Below, in pieces: positions 48,301-62,882 of a stretch of 64,000 bases of DNA (the first letter of the stretch is position 1; each line of letters opens with the position of its first letter). Below the pieces are notes generated by a model. It saw only the letters and a list, made by a program, of their open reading frames with translations, was not told the DNA's origin and searched no databases. Position numbers and translations under genes: made by a program. Origin of the DNA: Oscheius tipulae (lineage: Eukaryota > Nematoda > Chromadorea > Rhabditida > Rhabditidae); assembly GCA_037178975.1 (NCBI GenBank), contig JASJZH010000004.1, forward strand, positions 4,340,001 through 4,404,000, read 5' to 3'.

Positions 48301-48408
48301 CACGCCCGAATGAGCGGAAAGTGAGGTCGGCACGTGAGGAATATAGTTACAGGTTGATGGGGACGAGCTACGATCGAGAGGATCACTTCGATGGGGTGTT
48401 CGGCTCAT
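45369..48408 (-). CDS. lin-45: RAF serine/threonine kinase LIN-45
   Basis: MAP kinase kinase kinase downstream of RAS. ATG 48408 ([16 protein letters not shown]) lies just after a TTTCAG acceptor, probably trans-spliced. Domain order is complete. The RAS-binding domain starts [20 protein letters not shown] and contains [14 protein letters not shown] (48,190-48,000). The C1 zinc finger is [36 protein letters not shown] and YC (47,850). A Pro/Ser-rich hinge follows. In the kinase the glycine loop is [14 protein letters not shown] (46,480), the lysine is in VAIKVLN, the catalytic loop is HRDLKTNN (46,040), and [14 protein letters not shown] with GSILWMAPEV is nearly identical to BRAF. The C-terminal RSVSAP is the expected 14-3-3 phosphosite, followed by the stop after YLEFWDV. 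All catalytic residues are intact. The NtA region has no SSYY-type motif that I could find. Introns 40-100 nt. Confidence 0.96.
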
Positions 48409-50190
48409 AGAACTACCTGAAACGTTATTACTGTTTTTTAAAGACCGAACAAGAAGACATCTGTAAATACTTTCACGTATAACTTCGGGGTATTTTTAAA
48501 ATATAGGAAGCTATCGTCTGCGTCCGCCTGAAACCTTTTGCGTTTGCAATAAAATGCATACGTAATGGCGAAAATCTCATTGCTCGTCGATTTTCACCGT
48601 CTTATCGTGATTTTTTGGGGTTATTGATGTTTGCAAACGAAAGGGCAAGTGTATTGGGTAACAAAAAAAAATAGTGAAACCCTGGAAAAAAATTTCGAAA
48701 AAAAGGTGCACAAGGCGCGAAGCTGAAACTTCAGGTACGCAAACTGGCGTTACAGTACGCCAAATTGCGTTTTAAAAACGGTTTTCACTGTTTTTTTGTC
48801 CATTTATCATTCTTTTTATCTCTTTCGTTGTTTTCTCGAGTTACTTTCCGCAAAAATGGCGGCAAGAGGCTACTGAGAGACATGTTCGACAGTTTCTATC
48901 AAGGAAGTAGTTATTGGGACTAAAGTTAATAAAAATGACCAGAAAACATAAAGCAACCTGGAGAAATGGCAATTTTTCATGTCCAATCACTACTCTGTAG
49001 GACCTTTGAAGATCAATAAATCTGAACTGTGGGAAGAGTCGGGGAAGCAGTAGTGAACTGATCCGTGCCATGGTATGGATCCCAAAATGGTTGTGAAAAG
49101 GACGGATCATCGCAAATCGCGTGAAAATAAAAAGAGTGACCATTTGGAGAGGGGAGGGGGTCTCTCAAAAACTTTTCATCGTAGAGATCCACTTGGGCCC
49201 TGTGGGAAAAGGCATTCTCTAAAGCTATGAGAGAAACAATTGATGAATTGATGGGAGACGAGTCTGTCCACCACGTAAAGCGTCAGTCAAGTTTCCGACA
49301 GATTCTTTCGATTGCCCTCAGTTTTGACACTTCGAGACTCCTTCGAGATATCCAGAGCGACGTCGCCAGACGGCTGGCATTTTTTTCACAGATACGCATA
49401 AATGAGAAAATAGGTAAATGCGAAAAAATAGGCGACATTATTGTTAATATTTTCCACTTTGCACATACAGAGTTGCATATGAGAGGATGAGCAGCTTGTC
49501 TCAAAAAAGGTGTCATTCGGTTGTTTTTGATATATGTTTTCAAAAGTTCGTAAAGGAATAGCAAAAAGTGAGACGAGACTGGTAATTCCGGAAGGCAGCA
49601 AAGAGAAGAAAAAAAAAAGAGGCCGACCTTTGGTGGCGCACTGTTTACAGCTGTTCGAAGCGGCGGCTGTTTGAAATAAAGAGAAGGAACACCTCAACTA
49701 TAGCCGTTGCCCGTCCTGCTGACAATCATTGTCGTTTTCAACTCTTTTCTTCGCACTTCTTGTTCATTACCAAAACAATAACGTATTTTCGTCATTCAGC
49801 TATTCTTTTCTCAAAACAACATCTACCTGGTGTATTTCTATGGTCTACACAGTAATTGTTGGTTGGTTGCTGCAGGTATGCTATGAAGTGATAATTTCAA
49901 CTCAAGCTGGTGCAAAGAAATTATTTTTTGTTGAAAGGGTGCTGGTGTGATCTACTTATTTGAGTCTCTAATTGGCGAGTAAACTACCTACTCGTGTGTG
50001 CCCACAACGAGGCATTTTTGCATTCCTTATATTCGCGAGCACATATGTGTGGTAGTAACCAAAATAGGCGAGCATAACCAACGCTTGCATCGCTAAACAC
50101 GTTTATTTTCACGGTGTGATAATGTCAAATTCGAATATGCGCTGTTTTTGTCGCTATTAAATTTCTGAGTTAATTCTATTTTTCAGTGGG
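48409..50190. other. 1.8-kb intergenic region between lin-45 and the USP gene (divergent promoters)
   Basis: No supported gene. Plus 49,227-49,490 is open (MRETIDELMGDESVHHVKRQ) but lacks splice partners or family. Around 48,700-48,800 there are T/A runs and a short inverted repeat. A TTTTTCAG at about 50,179-50,186 precedes the USP start. Confidence 0.45.
48737..48770. repeat. Short imperfect inverted repeat
   Basis: acgcaaactggcg (48,737-48,749) and cgccaaattgcgt (48,758-48,770) pair at 11 of 13 positions with an 8-base loop. The ttgcgt/acgcaa ends resemble sub-motifs of the MITE at 42.3 kb, but relatedness is unproven. Confidence 0.45.
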
Positions 50191-54053
<3,863 letters not shown>

Positions 54054-54529
54054 TTTTGACCCCTTGATTTATTCCTGTGTGTAACTTTACGTGGTTCTGA
54101 GTGCTTTTACGTGTGTAGTTTTTCATACTTTCTCATCAAAACTGACTCGAAACGTTCGAACGATGGTGTTTGAAATGTTTCGTGATCAGTCCATACCAGT
54201 GCGTCTACATTTTTCCGCTCGTCTTTGTGTCCCCAGTCTCTTTCCAGTCATCACTATGTCATCATGATTCTCCCGCTATAAAAATCTCATTTCACGCTGT
54301 TCCTGACTTTGCTCAGTCTTCAAACATTCATCTCTGCCAGTACTCAATTATGGTCGCTTAATTTTTACGTTTCACAGCAGACAGTGTACGGCGATGATTT
54401 TTATGTAGAAGAAGACGAGCAACGTCTTGAGGTCAGTTCCGTTTTTCTCGACTATTGGGCTCGTTTTGTGAATTGCTGGATCGTCCTCATAGCGACTAGG
54501 TTCATGCTTTGCTTGGTTTAAAAGGGAAG
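54054..54529. other. Convergent intergenic region, USP 3' flank
   Basis: Contains the USP 3' UTR and the 3' end of the small secreted gene. Open frames are short and unsupported. Confidence 0.4.
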
Positions 54530-54994
54530 TTACCATTTCATGCCATAGCAGTCTCCGTCGCGGAAAACGCAGTCGTGGAGCATAGCGTAATAGCATGATT
54601 CGTTCCTGATCCACGTTCCGATATCCGTATACACACAGGCGGAAAAGTAGTATCTGGTCAGTTGAACGACTTCCTTGTTTCTGTGCGTCTCTTCGATCAT
54701 ATCCACTAGAATCTTGCCACGAGAAGCTTTGCTGCCGTCGTCCTGATCAGTAGTCAGACGTTTTTTGTTACTCAGACAGGCGGCTACATCCGTGCGAATA
54801 GTGTGACAGTAGGAGAGGACGCTGGCCAAAGGAATCTTTTCCGGCTGAAGTTGGTCGGCATTTCTCAGATTCTTTGTACATTGTTTTCACATCGTCTAAA
54901 TCCTGCTATGTTACTGACTACGTCGTGTTCCTACCGCTTCCTCGTTAGAGTAGACTGCCTGGCCCAGTAGTAGAAAAAAGACTTCTTTTATCAT
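54530..54994 (-). CDS. Small secreted Cys-containing protein, unknown
   Basis: Two exons, about 134 residues. ATG 54994 gives a signal peptide (MIKEVFFLLLGQAVYS). An intron from gtagga to acaaag (about 54,934-54,873) then leads to NLRNADQLQPEKIPLASVLS. The mature part has cysteines at YCHTIRTDVAACLSNKKRL, then YFSACVYTDIGTWI, ESCYYAMLHDCVFRDGDCY, ending GMKW. Seven cysteines suggest disulfide bonding outside the cell. The acceptor ends in AAAG rather than TTTCAG, so the join is less certain than others here. No known family is recognised; an excretory/secretory or cuticle role is speculation. Confidence 0.6.
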
Positions 54995-55056
54995 AGCTGC
55001 CGTAGAACTGTTTTATTGAATTTTATTGAAACGCTTCAATTAACGTTTTTCAGAAA

Positions 55057-56844
55057 ATGTCTACTTGGATAAAAGAACAACTTTTAAAGTCTGTTCACGA
55101 TGACATCTATCGACTTCAACTCTTGTATGAGGTATCAATCTAAACGATCCTTTTCACGCCGATTCAGGTCGATGCGGAGAGTCTAGCCGACGTTGATCCC
55201 ACTCCCAGAGCGTCTCCTCTATTCCCAATTGGAATCACCGCAACAGCGGGACTAGTCACTTCAACAGCTGGTTTTCATTCAGGTTTGTCTCATGGTTCGA
55301 AGTTTAGTAATTTTTTTCACAGGCAACGCTACGCTGACGACTGTTTCCATTGCTGCTTCCGTACTAACTGCAGGGATGGCCTATAATTCATTCCGCTGTA
55401 TGACCACTGTCCCGCGACTTCTTCACTCAGTTATCAAGGAATCCAAATCAATGCACCGAACCATGAGGGAGAAAGAACGAATCTTATTTGGGTAAGCGTT
55501 TTTAGCTGTCAACTTTTACGTTTCCCTTTCAGACAAGGAATGAACGGGAGTCGAGCTCAAAACTCTTTTCGACGAAAAGCGGTTCTCCTGTTACGGCAGT
55601 TCACTTCAGTATTTGAAGACTCTTCAAAGGAACTAGCCAATCATATGTAAGCTGTAGCAGCCTACTTTTCCTCAAATTATTTCTAGAGATGGCGAACGAG
55701 ACGGAATGATGTCCAACTTTTACACAAAAGACATCCTGTTTTTGCTAGAAGGAGACTTGAACACGGAAACTGAGCTTTTTTCTGATGGAGCAGTTGCGGT
55801 AAGCATTCCTTTGCTCATTGTCAGTCAATGAGTGTTTTCAGACCCTAATAGACATTTTGTGTCTGCATATAAGCGCCTTTTCTCGCCTTTTGGTACTGTA
55901 TCTAGCACAACCGTTCTCACTACGGATGTATTATTCTTTTTCTTACAAGTTGAAGGCCGACTTATATCCTCTTCTGCTCAAGCTAAAAGGTTAGTCGTCT
56001 GAATTTAGCTTCTTATGCAAAATGACTTCAGACTTATCAAAGCAACCAAAAGTGGCCACAGTTCCTCAAAGGGAAGATACAGCTGTCCCGAGGCCACTAG
56101 ATGATCACGAAGCTGTGGCTCTGGTTTTGGATGGTATTTCTTCAAAGTTTGTGTCCTTTCTCTCTTTCACAAACGAGCTTTAGTATTCTCTCGAAATCTC
56201 TCTCGCCTGAAGAAGCTCGTGCTGCTCTACAAAAAGTTCTGTTCATGCAATGGCTTCGTCCAACCGAAACTAGAGTGGAACTGATAGAGGAAAATCCATC
56301 AGACAATGAAGAAAAGCCTTCTCTTCCAGAAAAGCCTTCTCTTCCTAAGGAAAGGGATGTAGTGGATCAGGTTATTTGCACTATGTACTAACAATCTTGT
56401 TTTGAAGGTTTTCGAGGCAGTCGTAGAGAAAGGAAGTCAGCAGACGACGTACTGTGACGAAGAATTCAGCATGGAACGCACAGCAATCGCGTCTTCTTTG
56501 ATGGGTGAACTGCGAATGATTCTTGGCGACAGATCCAAAGAGTTTGATGCGCGAGAACGGAAAGCACTGGCCGCTTTCTACGACATAACGGAAGAAGAAC
56601 TTCTGTTACGTGAAGAAGAATCGAAAAGGATTGAGCAAGAACAGAAAGAGGTAAGTGGTTTTATAACAAATTAAAGAATATTTAGGAACAACTGGAAGCC
56701 ACGGGTGAGGCTGGTGAAGCCGTAGAATGGCAACAACAAAGACGAGCTCCATTAGCTGCGGATTTACTTCAAGCGCTATCAACAAGAGTGTCAGGAAAAG
56801 AAAATGTATTTGGTGACTCTTCCGACGACGAAATAACCGAATAG
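55057..56844 (+). CDS. Vezatin-like membrane protein (tentative)
   Basis: ATG 55057 (MSTWIKEQLLKSVHDDIYRL) comes 4 bp after a TTTTTCAG, a likely trans-splice site. Two adjacent hydrophobic stretches follow (PIGITATAGLVTSTAG; TVSIAASVLTAGMAYNSF). The helical segment LLHSVIKESKSMHRTMREKE with RILFG resembles the amphipathic region after the two TM helices in vezatin, an adherens-junction protein that binds myosin VIIA. Further on are FTSVFEDSSKELANHI, LALHISAF-like helices near 55,860, and SPEEARAALQKVLFMQWLRP. The C-terminal part DQVFEAVVEKGS, RTAIASSLMGELRMILGDRS, KEFDARERKALAAF also recalls the vezatin tail. It ends with an acidic DSSDDEITE. About 430 residues, shorter than vertebrate vezatin (about 780). 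Topology is firm; the family call is tentative. Confidence 0.5.
56311..56346 (+). repeat. Perfect 18-bp coding tandem repeat (2 copies)
   Basis: gaaaagccttctcttcc followed by a or t is repeated directly, giving EKPSLPEKPSLP inside the vezatin-like protein. In frame and probably polymorphic. Confidence 0.8.
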
Positions 56845-57080
56845 ACTTTTTTTTTTAAATGAACGTACAGTCTATCACTTGCCACTTTTATGTCAGGGGC
56901 GGAGTTGTCCGCCAGCCCGTGACGCAGTCTCATGTCGCGTCTCAGCCGATCGACCAGCCTCGACTCACGTCCTGAAAAGACCATCTTTCGAATAGGTAAT
57001 TTCCTTTTTTGGACATCAGAAAATGTTAGAGGATAGATAGCTGCGATGAGCGAGTTTTGGCAGCACTTGGTAATCAGGAG

Positions 57081-59200
57081 ATGGAAGATGAGCCGTCAGT
57101 TCTTTTTCCATCGATGAGACTTATGTTGGCAGCGATGCTTTGTTGCTGTTTCATTACTCTTTCTATCAGTTCCTCGAATCTGGCTGTAGCTCTCATCTGC
57201 ATGACCAGCTGTCCTCTCCACGGATATGGAGGAGATGGCATGGTCAATTGGAAGTCAGAACAAGTAAACTACGAATATTCTTCCCCAATGTTCTCCCTGT
57301 TCAGGAAGGACTTGTTCTGGCAGCCCAAAATGCTGGATCTTTGCTGACGTTGGTCACCGGAATGTGGGCTGATCGCATCAATGGAAAGTACATGGTTTTT
57401 GTCGCATTGCTCCTATGCTGCGCTGGAAACATTCTGCTTCCACTCTTGGCTCACGACAGTTTTTGGTTCGCAGTAGTGGCTCGTCTGGCAGTTGGAGCCA
57501 GTGATGCGTGTCTCATGCCAGCCACAAATTCTCTGATTACAAGGTATTTCTCTGTATTGATGTAGACGATCCAACTGGTTCAGATGGTTCCCACAAGCAG
57601 AACGGGCAGCTGCCATCGGATTGATCAGCGGCGGCCGACAGATTGGTCAGTCGATCAATGTGCGCGAATTGATATGACCAGCTGAACGAGGAACGATTGG
57701 AAACGGAAACGTGTCCTTGAACCTTGGGAAAAATTCGCGTCACAATTTTGGGACTCCTTGTTACAATAGTTACTAGACCTGACTTTGGGACTCCTTGTTA
57801 CAATAGTTACTAGACCACCAATGGGCATAAAGCCATTAGAGCGATCAAAAACAGGATATCGCGTCGAAATTGAATCACAGACAGGAACAAATTAACCTCT
57901 TTCAGGGACTCTTTTCATCCTACCCACTGCTGGATATCTCTGCACTCGAAAAGACATTCTTGATGGATGGCCAGCCATCTTCTACCTTTCAGCCATCATC
58001 TCGATCATGGTCACCATTTTTTGGCTTCCATTCGGGGCAGACAAACCAGCCAAACAGTGCTGTATCTCCAAAAAGGAGCAGCTCTTCATCGAGAGTCGGT
58101 ACGAGTTGAATGCTTAAATCAGTTACATTCACTTCCAGAATAGCTTGTGAGTCGATCGGGAAACGAACGGATCGGACCCGAAGAGTACCATATCGAGCCA
58201 TGATGAGGTCGAGTGCTCTCTGGGCAGCCATTTTCTCTCTCGTCTGCCACGAATATCCTCTTGTAATTATGCTTCAGGTACATAGTACACTTACTTGACC
58301 ATTCTATGGTGGCCAGTTCCTGCCAAATTACATGAGAGATGTGCTGGAATTTGCTCCGACTAAGAATGGTCTGATAGCAGCCTTGCCCATCCTATGTCTC
58401 TTCATATCCAAAACAGCCTCCTCGTCTCTTTCTTCCTACTTGGTCACCAAAAAACAACACGATAAGACATTTGTCTGCAAAGTGAGTACTCCAGTAATTC
58501 AAATCAACATTGAAGAAATTCAGTGGTTCAATGCGATAGCGTCTGCCGGTCTGTCCTTGTGCATATTCATGGTTCCGTTCTTCGACAAGGATCGAGCTGT
58601 TCTCGCTGTTGTCTCTCTGTGTAGTGCTATGTGTTTTGCTGGTTAGTTTGCTCTGAAATGATCTAAAAGAATATAGGAATGCACACGCCTGGGGTGATCA
58701 CAGCACTCGTTCAATTGGCCCCGCCGTTCTCTGGAATTGTGACTGGCTGGTCGTTTTTCGCCGTTGCCTGGTTCAGTATTGGTAATAAAATCTTGACAAA
58801 ACACATCGTTCAAGAAGGTTTGTTACACTAGTCTTTAAGAGACACGAAGAAGTTCAGGTTCCTCAACCGAATGGGCCATGGTCTTCCGAGTGTCTGCCCT
58901 GGTAGCCGCTCTGCCTGTTTTTGTTTTCTCTTGGTGGGGTTCGGCTGAACGACAACTCTGGGCTGCTCCCTCCAGCAAATGTTCTGTTTACTCTTTCCAA
59001 ATTGAAAAGAATGGCAACAGATCCAATCAGGTTCTCTCTGCTACTAAAAAAGATTACTGTATTCGATTCAGATGAGTCGAGCAACCTCTCTGAGTTCCAT
59101 TCGCGACGGACCTGTCAAGACGGCCTCGAGAAAAACTAGCGGAGGCGTCTCACGTTCTTCAAGTCTTGCCAAAAATCTCAACGAAGCCAACAAACAGTAG
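57081..59200 (+). CDS. Major facilitator transporter, SLC17-like (sialin / phosphate type)
   Basis: Twelve-TM anion transporter. ATG 57081 (MEDEPSVLFPSMRLMLAAML) leads into TM1 with SSSNLAVALICM. The MFS loop 2-3 signature is GMWADRINGKYMVFV (57,360), matching G..aDR.GGK. TM4 contains ARLAVGASDACLMPATNSLI with TRWFP, matching the family's G..EG...P...S....W.P, but with ASDA in place of G-x-x-E-G. ISGGRQI then joins GTLFILPTAGYLCTRKDILD and GWPAIFYLSA across a 300-nt intron. Later helices: LVCHEYPLVIMLQFLPNYMR, FAPTKNGLIAALPILCLFIS, and GVITALVQLAPPFSGIVTGW. The missing Glu of the TM4 motif suggests a changed substrate. The last exon is uncertain: I favour MSRATSLSSIRDG... ending at 59200; another splice ends at 59139. 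An upstream ATG at 57,046 is out of frame. Confidence 0.82.
57747..57816 (+). repeat. Perfect 33-bp tandem duplication in the SLC17-like intron
   Basis: tttgggactccttgttacaa followed by tagttactagacc occurs at 57,747-57,779 and again at 57,784-57,816, separated by tgac. The copies are identical, so the duplication is recent or an assembly artefact. Confidence 0.9.
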
Positions 59201-59250
59201 TCTTTTGATCGAAAAACAAACAATTGAACGGGTCATGTATTTATAACAAG

Positions 59251-59892
59251 TTAGATTATTAAATTGTCCATCACACTGATCAGGTCTATCTTGCTGGCCG
59301 TACTCTTCATTTTCTCGTCAATTTTGATAATCTCTCTTTGAACACTCGCCATCTCGCAGACTATCTGAATTTCTTGGATTGCACGAAAGTATATAGAGAG
59401 CCACTTTCAAAACACTAGTCATCGCTCTCCTTCCTTCCTTAGCAGACATCGGTTCAAGGACGCCAAATGGTCTGAAGGCGTGTTTGGTTCCTCGGTGTTC
59501 CGTCTTCGAATCTTTCTTTTCTGATTTGCTACTGGTTTTGACCTAAAACTAATTGTTTGTTATGTGAATTGGACAAACAAACTTCTTCTTCTTCTTCGAT
59601 TATTTGATAAGAATCACCATAACTGACCCTGCAAAAATAGCATTGTGAAAGGTTTTCCTATTTCCTACCTTATGCATGCCTGTAGATCTGTCGATTCCGG
59701 ATGTGCCAAACCAGACAAAGTTACGCCATGGAGGGTTCTAGAAACGGTTGGAAAAAGAAAACATCAAACTTACTTTGCTTTAGAAAAATGGAGATTTGCA
59801 GTGTCGAGGTACGACTTCAGCTGTTTCATAAGCAGTACGTACTCGTTGACAAGACGAAGACGTTCAAAGGACATGTTGTTGAGTTTTTCCAT
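59251..59892 (-). CDS. VMA22: VMA22 / CCDC115-like V-ATPase assembly factor
   Basis: Five exons give about 160 residues. ATG 59892 yields MEKLNNMSFERLRLVNEYVL and LMKQLKSYLDTANLHFSKAK, a coiled coil with the family's 'LANARY' type position, then an acidic linker ending EEEEE. The diagnostic second half is AFRPFGVLEPMSAKEGRRAM, matching PLRWFGILVPP.LR.AQ of CCDC115. It is followed by TKIQIVCEMASVQREIIKID, matching the terminal helix, and the stop after VMDNLII. Yeast Vma22 and human CCDC115 work in the ER to assemble the Vo sector of the vacuolar proton pump. The WFG motif is PFG here. All four junctions keep frame. Convergent with the SLC17-like gene, about 50 bp between stops. Confidence 0.68.
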
Positions 59893-61091
59893 TGCTTGTT
59901 AGCTGTGAGGAACGATTTAAGAACAGAGAGCGACTATCGATGGAATGGGTCTTACCACGAATGATCTGTATTGCAGCCGAATATGTGCACCTTTGTGAAA
60001 AGAGACAGATATTACGGTAAGTACAAAAAGCACACTCTATGACTTTATGTAAAACAGTGTAAAAACAGGTAGACCAATCTTGCACTACATCAAACGTGAT
60101 TAGAAATTTGGTCGAGTCAGGGAACCGAATTATCGAGCAACCTCCTGTTCAAGTGGAGAGCGCTAGACAAGGCAAAGAGCTAACAACAATACGTCCGAGA
60201 GAACAACAACTGTCTTTATTCTAATATATACAGTCAGCCATACACCCGTGTGGCCGATCACAACAACAAGATATCCACGGCCACTTTGAGCATACGGGGA
60301 GAATAATTGAAGAACATAGAGTCTTTTTCTCAACCAAGAGTGCCTCCTCCAGCTATCAACTTACAGGAAGTATATCTAAATTTTGTTATTATGTCCTTCT
60401 TCCAGTCGACCTACTTTTTGAGAGTATATTCGTAAGCCCTCCATAGTCTCGGTGCCTTGTAACGTATGTTACTCAAAAGTCTTACCACTTCTTCATGTTC
60501 CACTGAAAGAGCTTATTATTCCGAAGAGGTTTCGTCGTGGGTGGGCAGGTCGTCTGTTTATCCGACTAATTTCATTTTTGAGCCTAGCGGGGGCAATTCG
60601 CGTTGAACGGAAGCTCTTTTTGGTCTCGTCCAATGATCTATTAATAAAATAATCTTTTGTAGGGGGGTCGAGAGTTTGATGACGAAACGGAAAACAGCAT
60701 TAACTCTCTTAATCTCAACACGCGTAGATCAAGAGGACAACAATGAACATGGGTGACAAAACCATAATACCGGCCCGCTAAAAATAGAGGAGGTTGAGAT
60801 CGTGGAACTGGCGCAAATTGGAAGGGACTCTCCCAGAAGACAGACGTCGAAAGGATGACTGAAGCAGCAATGAAACAGGAAATTCATCAGGGTATGTTGT
60901 GATCAAATGAACACGAGATTTTGAAAACGGATTTGTTATACGGAATCCTTTCTGGAAATCCTCTTCGCGGTTATCTAACTATAGTTTCATTGACTCTAAC
61001 AGTTCTGTGTGGTTAAATAATAAGATATTTACATGGTAGTCCTTGGCTAGAAGAACCAAAGGCAGCAATCATAGTTTGAATTGGCCAGTGT
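59893..61091. other. 1.2-kb unresolved stretch
   Basis: Minus-strand segment TMEGLRIYSQKVGRLEEGHN (60,460-60,380) after a splice-like acceptor, and an open segment near 60,690-60,550 (FRFVIKLSTPLQKIILLIDH), could be exons of a small gene ending near a minus AATAAA at about 60,215-60,220. On the plus strand 60,855 begins MTEAAMKQEIHQ. Neither model is supported enough to call. Confidence 0.3.
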
Positions 61092-62571
61092 CTAGACTAG
61101 TAATTTTTTTGAAAAGCGCGATGATGATGTCACGATGTCCTTCGAATTAGTGGTTTCGCTCTCGCAACGATATCTCTCTTCGAAGAAAGCCTCTGCCAAT
61201 ATATCCTGCAGAGCAGTCTCAATATTAGTATTTTGACGTAGTTGAGCTCGGCATTTCCGGAACAGAAATTGCGGGGTAGGGATGGTGAAGTGCAGGGTAG
61301 CCGGCCACCCGTACGAAAGTTCCGGACTTGGCGATCTTTGTGACAATCCAAGAAGGAAGCGGAATTCTCGAATGGTATAGGGGAAGTCAAACTTAGATTT
61401 GTGTTATTCTCGTTGGCTCACAAGACGAACATGATTGAGACTTTCGATGGCGTTTCCCGTTCGAAAATTCGTGCTCTTTCAAAGGTTATGTGATTTGTGA
61501 AATTGATAAACAACCACCAAAGTTCTTCTTATCAAAAAGAAAGGTGTGGGAGGTTTCTTTTTAGAAGTAGCCAATCAAGACAAGCAAATATCCAATTTGG
61601 TTTGAATACAGCGTCATGGAAGAATGATTTTAGTCAATAAGCGGGAAATATTTGCGGATTATCCTGGAAACAAACAGCCAAATATTGCTATGCTGGAGGA
61701 CAGCTAGGCTGTTCACAGAACAGTGAGTCAACTGGTCGAATCGTCATTTGATCAGGATCATCTAGCTCTATGGTTGGGTCGGGTTTAGCGACGAATTGAA
61801 CAGGGTGTCTTCCAACTTACATTTTCCTTCGATTTTGTCCAAAATAGCCTGCAAAGGATGAGGACCACAGACTGCTAACACTTGGGCACTTTTGGCTTTA
61901 TCCATCAGTTCTGCGACAATTTCATGGTCTGACATGACGATATCAATTAGAATGGCTGAATCAGCTGAAGGGGTAACGATGTCTGCCTGTAAGAGAGGAG
62001 AGCGTCAGGTAAAGAGAGACGATAGATACCTGGACTAGGAGACATAAAAGTTGTGTCAATAGGAAAACCCTCAGAAGACAGTGGAGCATCAGCTGGAGCG
62101 ACGGAGCGCTGTGAATATGTGTAGAAGCCCCGCCCATCAGGCACAGACAAGGAACGCCTCCAGCAGAAAACAGAATCACTTCCAAAGAGGGTTATTTTCT
62201 CCTTATGACGAGCACTTCCTAATTCGATTGGTCGCTCGAAAGTTTGAGGTGGGAGTACAGAGTCCACAGTTAAGAGGCCAACGAATGTTCTCGTAATTGA
62301 ACAACGTTCCCGTCAAACACACACATTTCCAAAAATCAAAAATGGTTGGAAGAACAAACACTTCCTTCGTTCAACGACAGATAAGATATTCGTTTGATCC
62401 GAGGTCGAGACTCACACCAGTCCAATAACATTTTCCAATTATCTCATCATTCAATGCATTCAATATTATGGCAGGCTGGAGATGGAGGGAGATTGTTCCA
62501 CCTTCTCGGACAATCAACTCTAATAGTTTCCGATGTGGGACAGCTATTTGAAACGTGACAGACCTCGCCAT
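61092..62571 (-). CDS. Unrecognised multi-exon protein
   Basis: ATG 62571 gives MARSVTFQIAVPHRKLLELI and VREGGTISLHLQPAIILNAL up to CYWTG, where a consensus gtgagt donor follows. Later coding-like segments on the same strand: FVGLLTVDSVLPPQTFERPI and HKEKITLFGSDSVFCWRRSL (62,260-62,150), ADIVTPSADSAILIDIVMSD (61,980), MDKAKSAQVLAVCGPHPLQ (61,900), AILDKIEGK with a gtaagt donor (61,825), and FPYTIREFRFLLGLSQRSPS with FEERYRCESETTNSKDIV (61,390-61,092). The acceptor near 62,320 and the exon(s) between 61.8 and 61.4 kb could not be fixed, so this may be two genes. No signal peptide or TM helix. No family recognised. Confidence 0.4.
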
Positions 62572-62882
62572 TTGACATCATCTTCCTTTTGACTATTTCT
62601 GAGACACCAAAAGGAAGTCAGTCGTTAGCAGCATTTCCCGTCTAGTGTCTTTGCATGGTATGATGTTTTTGGATTCGAGCTCGATAACAAAACAGCTAAC
62701 AAAATCCGTACCAGTCTCGTACGTAGACGACGAAGATTCGCATTTCCGGGATCTAAATATCCACTTGGAGTGGACCTCCGACGGCGGTAATTAGTTTAGA
62801 CACTACGAAAGCAGAGACATTAGTAAAGTTTGTTTCAGGGAAAGCAATAAAATTCAATATTTATCAAGGTCAATATCAGTGG
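62572..62882. other. Intergenic, 310 bp
   Basis: Between the unrecognised minus gene and the 3' end of the receptor gene on the same strand. AATAAA on the minus strand could not be placed confidently. Nothing else seen. Confidence 0.35.

Noticed and set aside
49227-49490. 87-codon open frame between lin-45 and the USP gene
   Set aside because: No family, no poly(A) signal or acceptor nearby; intergenic chance ORF is as likely.
56769-56984. 71-codon minus-strand frame overlapping the end of the vezatin-like gene
   Set aside because: Mostly antisense to coding sequence and no independent support.
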